Shown: piece by piece, positions 1-8,109 of the stretch
How the letters are laid out: each line of letters starts with the position of its first letter
Numbering within the stretch: the stretch's first letter is position 1
DNA from: a virus
DNA: 32,699 nucleotides
Virus record (IMG/VR): IMGVR_UViG_3300007276_000162
Coordinates: 1 to 32,699 of that record
Direction: 5' to 3' (one strand)
The notes under the pieces: generated by a model
Databases searched by the model: none
Told to the model about the DNA's origin: nothing
Seen by the model: only the letters and a program-made list of their open reading frames with translations
Translations under genes and position numbers: made by a program

Positions 1-230
1 TAGTTACCAGCATAAGTCTCAAGTACTTGACCTACATACGAACCAATATAACTCTCTTGTGCAGCACGTTCATAATTACCGACATAGTTCTCAGCAGGGG
101 AACCAGCATAATCACCAGTATAAGATTGGAGTTCGACACGACCATAAGAACCGACATAGTTTTCCGCAATAACACCAACATAATCACCGGTATATGGTTG
201 GAGTTGGGTACGGTTATAGTTACCCGCATA
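1..230 (-). repeat. dodecapeptide array resumes, continuing past the window edge
   Basis: Units restart at 230 (YAGNYNRTQLQP, YTGDYVGVIAEN, YVGSYGRVELQS, YTGDYAGSPAEN and so on) and run in frame to base 1. Bases 13-122 are about 90% identical to 985-1094, at an offset of 972 nt (27 x 36), showing a higher-order duplication that spans the interruption. Confidence 0.85.
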
Positions 231-3200
231 CGTGATAGCATCATCACGTATATATTGAGTGGCATATGCGGTAACAGCAGGGCCAGTGTAGTACTCTAAC
301 CCGACTTCTTGATTAGTCATTCCCACATACGAACCTACATAAGCACCGGGAGCGGTTGTCAGGTATGGGCCACCACTTACAAAGGTAGGACTGTAGTTTC
401 CGGCATAAGCCAGGCCAGTACCTGTCCTTGAGACATAATAGAATACGCCGCCTGGGTTACTCGTGACGAAGTTTCCACGGGTGTACGTGTAACCACCGGC
501 AGCCACTGACGTTGTAGTAAAATCGCCACCGGAAGAGGAGTACACCAGAACGCCGCCCCAGTAGATATAGACACCTGAACCGTAGTTACCATAAGACCCA
601 ACCCGCCAGTACGTGGCATATGCAGTGGTGTTATAATACGGGCCTGTGGTTGTACCTGCTCCAATATACGTCCCCACATAGGCACCAGCATCATAGTAAT
701 TGGTGGGGCCAGTATAGAATATTGGCCCTAGATAGGTACCAAGGTAATCCCCTATATAAGCACCTTGATAGGCTCCCTCAAACGTCTGATCCGCACCGAT
801 ATAGTATCCTATTCCACCAACACCAGTATAACCCGTTACGTAGTTTTCTATCACATCACCATTATAAACACCAGTATAAGTGGTAGGTTGCGACCGAGTA
901 TAGTTACCGGTATAAGTCTCTTGTACATCTCCAACATAAACACCGGTATAAGTGGTAGGTTGCGACCGAGTATAGTTACCGGTATAAGTCTCAAGTACTT
1001 GACCTACATACGAACCAATATAATTCTGTTGTGCAGAACGTTCGTAGTTACCAACGTAAGTCTCAGTAGGTGAACCAGCATAATCACCAGTATAGGTTTC
1101 TTGTGCATCACCTACGTATGTACCTGTGTACCCTTCTTGAACAAGACCTGCATAAGTTCCGGTGTATCCTTGTTGTGCAGCACGATCGTAGTTACCAGTG
1201 AAGTTTTCTTGGTTGTTTCGGTTATAGTTACCACTATAGGTTTCTTGTACATCACCTACGTAGTTACCAGTATAAGTCTCTTGTACCGCACCTTGATAGG
1301 TGCCAGTGTAAGTCTCGCCTACAACACCAACATACGAACCAACGTAGTTCTCGCCAGGATTACCTGCGTAGTCACCAGTATACGGTGTAGGTTGAACACG
1401 TGTATAGTTACCGGTGTACGTTTCTTGTACAGCACCAGCATAGTCACCCGTGAAGTTAGTGATTTGGGTACGTGCATAGTTACCAGTATAAGTCTCTTGT
1501 ACATCACCAGCATAGTCACCAGAGTATGGTTCTGCGGGTGCGCCGACATAGTTACCGGTGTATGTTTCAAGTTGAACACGTGCATAGTTACCTGCATAGT
1601 TCTCAGCAGGTGCGCCAGTGTAGTTGCCAGTGTAGGCTGCAATTTGTTCTCTTTCGTAGTTACCGGTGTAAGTCTCTTGTACCGCACCAGCATAGTCACC
1701 AGAGTATGGTTGAAGTTGAATACGAGTATAGTTGCCCGCATAGGTTTCGTTTACATCACCGACATATGAACCAGTATATCCTTCTAGAACGACACCAGTG
1801 TATGGGCCAACGTAGTTTTCATTGACAACACCAACATAGTTACCCGAGTATGGTTGTGGGGCAATACGAGTATATGAACCAACATAGTTTTCCAGTACCG
1901 CACCAGTATAGTCACCAGTATAGGTGTCAGCTTGAATACGAGTGTATGATCCTATGTAGGTTTCTGGAACTCCTCCAGTATAGTTACCAGTATATCCTTC
2001 TAGAACGACACCAGTATAGTTGCCAGTATATCCTTCAACCTGAGTACGGGTATATGATCCAGTGTAGTTTTCTGCAACAATGCCAGTATAGTCACCGGCA
2101 TAATCAATTATTATTGTTCCGGCGTAATTACCTACATATTCTTCATTTATTGCACCAGTATAGTTACCAGTAAAGGTTTCTTGTACATTACCCGCATATG
2201 ATCCGGTATATCCTTCTTGTACAGCACCAACATAATTACCCGAATAGTTCTCAGCAGGTGCGCCAGTATATTCAGAAGTATAAGATTGTAAGACCTGACC
2301 AGTGTATGGGCCAGTGTATCCCTCTAGTGCAACACCAGTATAGTCGGTAGTGTAGTTCTCTAGTGCACCACCTTCATAGTTACCAGTATAGGGTTCTTGT
2401 ACAGCACCAGCATAATCACCCGAGAATGCTTCTTGTACACCACCGGCATAGTCGCCAGTATACGTTTCAATTGCATCCCGAGTATAGTTACCAGTGTACG
2501 TGTCTACTTGATCACGAGTATAGTTACCAGTATAAGTGTCAGCTTGAATACGAGTATAGTTACCCGCATAGTTTTCTGCTTGAGTTCTCTCGTAGTTACC
2601 CGTGTATGTCTCTAGCGCATCACCACCGTAGTTGCCAGTGTAAACCTCTGCAACAATACCGGTGTAGTTACCAGTGTAAGGTTCCGCAGGTGCACCAGTG
2701 TAGTTACCTGAATAGTTTTCTGCGGGTGAACCAACGTAATTACCGGAGTAAGTCTCTGCAACAATACCTTCATAACCACCAGTATAGTTTTCTGATACGA
2801 CACCAGTGTATGGGCCAGTGTAGGATTGTAATACATCGCCAACATAGTTACCACTGAAGTTCTCACCCGGAGCACCAGTATAGTCACCGGAGTAAGTCTC
2901 GATCACATCACCGGTGTAGTTACCAGTGTAAGGTTCTACAATAACACCTTCGTAGTTACCAGAATAAGTCTCGGCAAGAGTACCACCGTAATCACCAGTG
3001 TAGTTTTCTATCACATCACCAGCATAGTCACCGGAATAAGTCTCGGCAGCAATACCAGTATAATTTGTGATATAGGAACCAGCATAGTTCTTGTTGTAAT
3101 TACCGGTATAGGTCTCGCCTACAACACCAGTATAATCACCAGTATATGGTTCTACAATGATACCTACGTAATCGCCAGTATACTGTTCTAGAACAACACC

Positions 3201-6200
3201 ACCGTAATCACCGGAGTAAGTTTCTTGTACTTCACCAATGTAGTTACCGGTGTAGTTGTCGACTTGAGTTCTTTCGTAGTTACCTGTGTAGGTTTCTACA
3301 TCAATACGACCATATTGACCAGTATAGGAATCTGTTTGGGTTCTCTCATAACTTCCGGTATAGTTTTCTGCGATAATACCTTCATAGTTACCTGTGAAAG
3401 ATTCGCCAGGCGCACCAACATAGTTACCAGAGAATGCGTCTGTTTGATCACGTTCGTAGTTACCAGTAAACGTTTCTTGAGCTAGACCAATATAGTTACC
3501 AGTAAATGAAGTTACTTGGTCACGTGTATAACTACCAGTGTAAGTTTCAATTACATCGCCACCATACTCACCGGTGTACGGGTCTACTTGAGTTCTTTCA
3601 TACTCTCCGGTGTACGTTTCTTGTACAATACCTTCATACGAACCAGTGTATGCGTCAGTTTGGTTTCTTTCGTAGTCCCCAGTAAAAGTTTCCGGAACTC
3701 CACCAGTATATTCTCCAGTGTAGTTGTCAACCTGAGTCCTTTCGTAGTTACCGGTATATGTCTCTTGTACATCACCCGCATAGTCACCAGTATAGGAATC
3801 AACTTGAATACGAGTGTAGTTCCCCGTGTATACTTCTAGAACGTCACCACCGTAGTTACCAGCATAGTTTTCTGATTGGATGCGTTCGTAGTCACCGGTG
3901 TAAGTCTCTAAAGGTTCGCCAGTATAGTCACCTGAGTACGATTCTAAAGGTTCGCCAGTATAGTCACCAGCATAGTTTTCAGAATCAATTCTCTGATAGT
4001 TGCCAGTGTAGTTATCTGCCTGAGTTCTTTCGTAGTCCCCAGTAAAAACATTTGTCTGAGTGCGTTCGTAGTTACCCGTGTAGGTTTCACCAACGTCACC
4101 ACCATAATCACCAGTGTAGAGTTCTAATACGTCACCGGTGTAATCGCCAGTATAACCCTCTGCAACAATACCTTCGTACTCACCTGTGTATTGTTCAACA
4201 ATGACACCTTCATAATCACCCGTGTAAGTGTCAACTTGAGTACGTGCATAGTCCCCAGTAAATGCCGCTGTCGTAACACGTTCATACTGACCTGTGTATG
4301 CATCGGTTTGACTTCTAGCGTAATCGCCCGTAAATGAGTCTGCCTGTGTTCTTTCGTAATCACCAGTGTACAGATCTGTTTGAGTTCTTTCATACTGACC
4401 CGTATAGTTATCTACTTGAGTTCTTTCATAGTCCCCAGTAAAGTTAGTGATTTCAGCACGACCATACTCACCCGTATAGATCTCTGCATCAGTTCTTTCG
4501 TAATCACCGGTATAGACATCAATTTGTGCACGTTCATATTGACCAAGGTAGTTGTCGGCTTGTGCACGTTCATAATCACCAGTATAAGTTGTTTCGGTGA
4601 CACGACCATACTCACCCGTATAGGTGTCCGCCTGACTTCTCTCATAGTCGCCAGTATAGGTTTCGATCTGAGTGCGTTCATAGTTACCAGTGTAGGTAAC
4701 AGGGGTATCACGGGTATAGTCCCCAGTAAAACCTTCTAACGCTTCACCAGTGTACACACCAGCATAGAGTTCTTCAACTTCACCGGTGTACTCTCCAGTG
4801 TATGTTTCAACAATAACACCAGTGTATGGGCCAGTATAGTTCTCTGGGACTTGACCTGAGTACTCTCCGGTGTAAGTTTCAAGAACCTCACCAGTATACT
4901 GAGCGGTGTAGTCTTCTTCTATCTCACCAGTGTAATCACCAGTATACGGTTCAACAATGACACCAGTATAGTTACCCGTGTAAGATTCTTGAATGTCAGA
5001 TTCATACTGACCAGTGTAAACCTCTTGAATATCGCCAGTATAATCACCGGTGTAATCTTCTAAGGCTTCACCTAGGTAATCCCCAGTATAGGGTTCTGCA
5101 ATATCACCAGTATAAAGAGAAGTGTAAGTCTCTGGAACACCACCGGTATAATCACCAGTGTATGTCTCTGCAATGATACCAGTATAGTTACCGGTGAAAG
5201 GGTGATCGTTAAGACCAGTATATTCACCAGTGTATGTTTCTAGAACATCGCCAGTGTAGTTACCTTCGTACAACTCCGTAACAATGCCAGTGTAATCTCC
5301 GGTGTAAGTCTCAATGACAACACCCTCATACTCGCCCGCATAGAGTTCACTGTCAGATCTTTCATAATCTCCAGTGTAGATCTCTGCATCGGTACGACCA
5401 TACTCACCTGTAAAGACGGTGGGATCTAGTCGACCATATTCTCCGGTGTACCCATCAGTCTGGTCTCTCTCGTAATCACCAGTGTACATTTCCAAAACAT
5501 CAGATTCATATTCACCAGTATAGTTCTCCGCAATCTCTCGGACATACTGACCTTCATAAATCTCATCATCTTCTCTCTGATACTCACCGGTGTATACTTC
5601 TGAAATATCACCAGAGTAATCACCTGTGTATGAGTCTGCCTGCGTTCTTTCGTAGTTACCGGTATAACCCTCTTCGATTGCAGAGTTGTAGTTACCAGTG
5701 TAATCTTCAGCGTCAGTGCGTTCGTAGTTACCCGTATAGGAGTCAGCTTGTGCACGTTCGTAATCGCCAGTGTAGGTTTCGGAGATATCACCCGCATAAT
5801 CACCGGTGTATAACTCTTCCTGAATCCGACCATACTCACCTTCGAAAGTCTCGGAGATGTCACGTACGTATTCGCCTGTATAGATTTCTACTTCTGTACC
5901 AGTGTAATCACCGGTGTACACTTCCTGTGCATCACCTGCATACTCACCCGTATAGGTAACCTGAGTTGTTCTTTCATATGCACCTTGGTAGTCGGTCACA
6001 TACTCTTTGTTAAACTCGTTCTGATAATCACTTAGGTAATTTTCGGAATAGGTAGTCTCATAGTTTGTATCTTCATATACTGCAATGTATAATGAAGTAT
6101 ATACCGACAGGTAATCGCCAGTAAAGACAGTTTCGTAATCAGAAACGTAGTCTTGGTCAGCAAAGTTTGCAACAAAGGTACTACTGAAGACACCTTCGAA

Positions 6201-7829
6201 ATCTGTTTCATACTCACTGGCATAGTCGCCAGTATAGGTTTCTTCGATATACGTAGAGGAGTAATCTTCAATCGACACTTCACCAGTGTATTGTGCAGTG
6301 TATTGTTCTGTAATATCTGCACCAGTATAATCACCAGTGTAGGGTACTGTGAAGTTACCAGTATAGACATTGTCAACGTAGGTCTTTTCGAAGTCACCTG
6401 AATAGTTTTCTGCGAAGTCGGTTGCGTATTCACCAACGTACTTGGTACCATAGTCACCAGTATACAATGAGATAAATGAACCGATGTAGTTACCTTCGAA
6501 CTCAGCCTCATAGTTCTGTTCATAGTTACCAACAAAAGCAGTCTCGTAATCGGGAATGTAGGAACCACTATAGTCTTGGTTGAATGGTGCGTCACCCGTG
6601 TATCCCGGATCATCAAAATAAGTTTGACGTGTATCAAGTGCATTACCACGTGATCGCCATGTACCAAGATCAGTGGGAGTTCCCTGAGAAGAAGAACGTA
6701 GTTGATATCTACCAATGCCAGTTGACAAGATCAACTGTTTAACACGTTCACCAAAGGTATACTGTATCTCAGGATCTGATAGTTGTTTCAGACCTTTAAA
6801 GATACCGTTCTGACGGAAGACTGAAATTGGTGACCGTTTGACGGGTACAGTTAATCCTGTTCCCTTCATCCATATGTGATAGTAGTTGTTGGTACCGTCA
6901 CCACGTGTATCGGTGAACATGTTTTCAATAAACTTAAAGTAACCTGCACCGGGTTGACCAGCGGACAGACGGAAACTGCCAGGGAGTTCGTCATTTACAA
7001 TCTTACGGGCAAACTTGGTACAAAGAACATCCAACTCCGTATCTGACATTTCCTTCAAACCCAGCGGTTGAGTCTGCCAGTATACGGGGTTCTTCTTCAG
7101 TTCACCTTCGCCTGGAATATCTGCGGGGTTCTGGTATAGGTTTGTTTGTTCTTCCACACTACTAGGAGGACGAGTCTCTTGTACCTCAATGGTAGGTAAA
7201 GTGACAGATAAACTGCCTTCGTTAGTTGAGTTGTCAACGTCAACAGAACTTGTATCAATAGAGATGTTGAGTGAACCAACTTCTGTCAGGGTATAACGAT
7301 AGATTCCTCGATAGTTACCTGATAGGGATGTTGATTCGAAGTCCTGCCACATAATAGAACCGTCACCTGAAATACTAGTAGGTGCGGGAGTACCATTAAT
7401 GGTTTCAGAGAACACTGCACTACCGGCAGTAGATGCATTAAGAATGATTGTTTCGAAACCGGTACCGTTAACCTCGGTAGCGTTGACTACGATATTAAGT
7501 TCTAAGGTATCGCCAATGTATACAGTCTCAGGCAAACCACCGCCCTGTGAAGTATGGGTGTGAATGCCATTAGAGGTGTTGGATGTTATTGCAACCTGAA
7601 ACTCTGTAGAAAGTACTAGAGGATTGGTGTTTGAAGTTTCATCGAAGAATGTGTTAGAAAATGTACCTACTAACTCACTACCCTGATCAAATCTGGATAG
7701 TGCAGATGCGTCAGATGAGTCCATAGCTGCAAGATGAAGTCCCGCCTGATAGGAGAGATAGTCTTCATCTGCCAGAGTGAACTCTTGAAGTTTACCACCA
7801 GCTAAACTTTTTAGGGGTCTATATGACAT
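1..7829 (-). CDS. giant tyrosine-repeat virion protein, probable fibre/adhesin (3' end outside window)
   Basis: The reading frame from the ATG at 7829 has no stop down to the window edge, so at least 2609 residues are encoded. Seen: residues about 1-230 are Ser/Thr-rich and beta-like, with an Ig-like stretch near 100-220. Residues about 245-400 hold two related helical modules, GLKEMSDTELD and GLKQLSDPEIQ, each followed by a G-S/R-F/Y-R/Q-L end. From residue about 420 an aromatic recurs every four residues, and from about 614 a 12-residue repeat takes over, interrupted at about 2342-2533. The repeats have about two Tyr per 12, no Cys and almost no Lys; their charge is mainly Glu, Asp and Arg. 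Known: T4 keeps fibre genes downstream of its wedge genes, and I recall large marine-phage structural proteins with a similar N-terminus and [YF]-x-G-x tracts. Inferred: a very long fibrous tail appendage anchored by its N-terminus. AGGA lies 13 nt before the ATG. Confidence 0.85.
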   Translation of the reverse strand, partial: MSYRPLKSLAGGKLQEFTLADEDYLSYQAGLHLAAMDSSDASALSRFDQGSELVGTFSNTFFDETSNTNPLVLSTEFQVAITSNTSNGIHTHTSQGGGLPETVYIGDTLELNIVVNATEVNGTGFETIILNASTAGSAVFSETINGTPAPTSISGDGSIMWQDFESTSLSGNYRGIYRYTLTEVGSLNISIDTSSVDVDNSTNEGSLSVTLPTIEVQETRPPSSVEEQTNLYQNPADIPGEGELKKNPVYWQTQPLGLKEMSDTELDVLCTKFARKIVNDELPGSFRLSAGQPGAGYFKFIENMFTDTRGDGTNNYYHIWMKGTGLTVPVKRSPISVFRQNGIFKGLKQLSDPEIQYTFGERVKQLILSTGIGRYQLRSSSQGTPTDLGTWRSRGNALDTRQTYFDDPGYTGDAPFNQDYSGSYIPDYETAFVGNYEQNYEAEFEGNYIGSFISLYTGDYGTKYVGEYATDFAENYSGDFEKTYVDNVYTGNFTVPYTGDYTGADITEQYTAQYTGEVSIEDYSSTYIEETYTGDYASEYETDFEGVFSSTFVANFADQDYVSDYETVFTGDYLSVYTSLYIAVYEDTNYETTYSENYLSDYQNEFNKEYVTDYQGAYERTTQVTYTGEYAGDAQEVYTGDYTGTEVEIYTGEYVRDISETFEGEYGRIQEELYTGDYAGDISETYTGDYERAQADSYTGNYERTDAEDYTGNYNSAIEEGYTGNYERTQADSYTGDYSGDISEVYTGEYQREDDEIYEGQYVREIAENYTGEYESDVLEMYTGDYERDQTDGYTGEYGRLDPTVFTGEYGRTDAEIYTGDYERSDSELYAGEYEGVVIETYTGDYTGIVTELYEGNYTGDVLETYTGEYTGLNDHPFTGNYTGIIAETYTGDYTGGVPETYTSLYTGDIAEPYTGDYLGEALEDYTGDYTGDIQEVYTGQYESDIQESYTGNYTGVIVEPYTGDYTGEIEEDYTAQYTGEVLETYTGEYSGQVPENYTGPYTGVIVETYTGEYTGEVEELYAGVYTGEALEGFTGDYTRDTPVTYTGNYERTQIETYTGDYERSQADTYTGEYGRVTETTYTGDYERAQADNYLGQYERAQIDVYTGDYERTDAEIYTGEYGRAEITNFTGDYERTQVDNYTGQYERTQTDLYTGDYERTQADSFTGDYARSQTDAYTGQYERVTTAAFTGDYARTQVDTYTGDYEGVIVEQYTGEYEGIVAEGYTGDYTGDVLELYTGDYGGDVGETYTGNYERTQTNVFTGDYERTQADNYTGNYQRIDSENYAGDYTGEPLESYSGDYTGEPLETYTGDYERIQSENYAGNYGGDVLEVYTGNYTRIQVDSYTGDYAGDVQETYTGNYERTQVDNYTGEYTGGVPETFTGDYERNQTDAYTGSYEGIVQETYTGEYERTQVDPYTGEYGGDVIETYTGSYTRDQVTSFTGNYIGLAQETFTGNYERDQTDAFSGNYVGAPGESFTGNYEGIIAENYTGSYERTQTDSYTGQYGRIDVETYTGNYERTQVDNYTGNYIGEVQETYSGDYGGVVLEQYTGDYVGIIVEPYTGDYTGVVGETYTGNYNKNYAGSYITNYTGIAAETYSGDYAGDVIENYTGDYGGTLAETYSGNYEGVIVEPYTGNYTGDVIETYSGDYTGAPGENFSGNYVGDVLQSYTGPYTGVVSENYTGGYEGIVAETYSGNYVGSPAENYSGNYTGAPAEPYTGNYTGIVAEVYTGNYGGDALETYTGNYERTQAENYAGNYTRIQADTYTGNYTRDQVDTYTGNYTRDAIETYTGDYAGGVQEAFSGDYAGAVQEPYTGNYEGGALENYTTDYTGVALEGYTGPYTGQVLQSYTSEYTGAPAENYSGNYVGAVQEGYTGSYAGNVQETFTGNYTGAINEEYVGNYAGTIIIDYAGDYTGIVAENYTGSYTRTQVEGYTGNYTGVVLEGYTGNYTGGVPETYIGSYTRIQADTYTGDYTGAVLENYVGSYTRIAPQPYSGNYVGVVNENYVGPYTGVVLEGYTGSYVGDVNETYAGNYTRIQLQPYSGDYAGAVQETYTGNYEREQIAAYTGNYTGAPAENYAGNYARVQLETYTGNYVGAPAEPYSGDYAGDVQETYTGNYARTQITNFTGDYAGAVQETYTGNYTRVQPTPYTGDYAGNPGENYVGSYVGVVGETYTGTYQGAVQETYTGNYVGDVQETYSGNYNRNNQENFTGNYDRAAQQGYTGTYAGLVQEGYTGTYVGDAQETYTGDYAGSPTETYVGNYERSAQQNYIGSYVGQVLETYTGNYTRSQPTTYTGVYVGDVQETYTGNYTRSQPTTYTGVYNGDVIENYVTGYTGVGGIGYYIGADQTFEGAYQGAYIGDYLGTYLGPIFYTGPTNYYDAGAYVGTYIGAGTTTGPYYNTTAYATYWRVGSYGNYGSGVYIYWGGVLVYSSSGGDFTTTSVAAGGYTYTRGNFVTSNPGGVFYYVSRTGTGLAYAGNYSPTFVSGGPYLTTAPGAYVGSYVGMTNQEVGLEYYTGPAVTAYATQYIRDDAITYAGNYNRTQLQPYTGDYVGVIAENYVGSYGRVELQSYTGDYAGSPAENYVGNYERAAQESYIGSYVGQVLETYAGN
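231..806 (-). other. 192-residue Gly/Tyr-rich interruption within the repeat array
   Basis: On the minus strand the dodecad pattern stops after YVTGYTGVGGIG and resumes at YAGNYNRTQLQP. The 192 residues between are rich in Gly, Tyr, Thr, Ser and Val, contain no Lys or Cys and only about 13 charged residues, and include the segments YWRVGSYGNY and VYIYWGGVLVY. Traces of Y-x-G-x remain, for example YQGAYIGDYLGTYLG and YVGSYVG. The length is exactly 16 x 36 nt, so repeat register is kept on both sides. It may be a small beta domain or binding tip inserted in the fibre; I do not recognise a fold. Confidence 0.75.
807..5990 (-). repeat. 144-unit 36-nt (dodecapeptide) coding repeat array
   Basis: The consensus on the minus strand is [YF]-[TSAV]-G-[DNES]-Y-x-[GR]-x-x-x-[ED]-x, for example YTGDYTGAPAEN or YTGNYERTQVDN. 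First-Tyr codons checked at 5990, 5954, 5918, 5882, 3938, 986, 914 and 842 are all separated by exact multiples of 36 nt, giving 144 units with no net register change. Two flavours recur: Y-E-R-T-Q and Y-T/A/V-G-x-V/P/I. ERTQ-type units are frequent between about 3240 and 4710, and TG-type units dominate about 4740-5300 and 1100-3230. Glycine and tyrosine codons vary between units, so most of the array is old and held by protein-level selection. Confidence 0.9.
864..992. repeat. recent 72-nt tandem duplication inside the array
   Basis: Bases 864-920 and 936-992 are identical except for one A/G difference (873 against 945), an offset of two 36-nt units. Most other units differ at many synonymous sites, so this pair is a recent copy. 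It encodes two YTGNYTRSQPTT units, each followed by a YTGVY unit. Confidence 0.8.
6369..6572 (-). repeat. aromatic tetrapeptide run (17 units of 12 nt) in the giant protein
   Basis: Read on the minus strand, 17 consecutive four-residue units begin with Tyr or Phe, from YSGS at 6572 to YVDN ending at 6369. Typical units are FVGN, YEQN, YIGS, YTGD, YVGE, FAEN and YSGD. Between 6368 and 5991 the spacing continues with occasional single-residue insertions. The run abuts the 12-residue array, whose unit can be read as three such tetrads with the third aromatic replaced. Confidence 0.85.
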
Positions 7830-7866
7830 TTATTTGTTATTCCTAACGCAAATTAGTTTATTAGTA

Positions 7867-8106
7867 CTATTTATGCATTATAGAAAGTAACAATTCCAAA
7901 GAATGCTTGATTTCTGAAATATCTTTTTCCAGACCATCTAGTCGATTCTTTTGTGTCATCTCTTCTTGTTCCTTTAATTGACGATGTTTTTTACGTGCAA
8001 TACCCTGAGAGATCGCAACGCTATTGGTGTTAATAATAGCGTTGCTCTCTGTGTCTCGGACTAAGTGGGGGTGACCTTTCACTGGTACATAATTATCTAT
8101 GCCCAT
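7867..8106 (-). CDS. small coiled-coil protein, unknown function
   Basis: A 79-residue protein lies between the DUF4815 gene (3 nt gap) and the giant fibre gene. The N-terminal half contains VPVKGHPHLVRDTESNAIIN, and the C-terminal half (about residues 40-79) is a charged heptad-like helix ending in LELLLSIMHK, probably a coiled coil. I recall similar short proteins, with a P-V-x-x-H/G-x-x-L-V-R-D-x-x-x-x-A-I-I-N-T-N opening, in marine T4-like phages, but know no function for them. Its position in the late baseplate operon suggests a minor virion or assembly protein. It overlaps no other frame with a credible product. Confidence 0.8.
   Translation of the reverse strand: MGIDNYVPVKGHPHLVRDTESNAIINTNSVAISQGIARKKHRQLKEQEEMTQKNRLDGLEKDISEIKHSLELLLSIMHK
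7868..7875 (-). promoter_or_regulatory. T4-type late promoter variant (CATAAATA) before the giant gene
   Basis: The minus strand reads CATAAATA, one base from the TATAAATA recognised by the gp55-type late sigma factor. It lies about 40 nt before the giant gene's ATG and overlaps the His-Lys-stop codons of the 79-residue gene. The position fits the other late motifs in the window. The first-base mismatch lowers confidence. Confidence 0.5.
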
Positions 8107-8109
8107 AAT

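Noticed and set aside
807-5990. CRISPR array (36-nt periodicity looks like direct repeats)
   Set aside because: There are no spacers. The whole 36-nt unit repeats with synonymous drift and encodes a continuous protein frame, and no cas gene is present.
27-6401. Many plus-strand and alternative minus-strand open frames of 60-220 codons across the left 6.4 kb
   Set aside because: They are shadows of the 36-nt coding repeat: a stop-free unit in another frame stays open when repeated. Their products are low-complexity and none has a start region or family resemblance.
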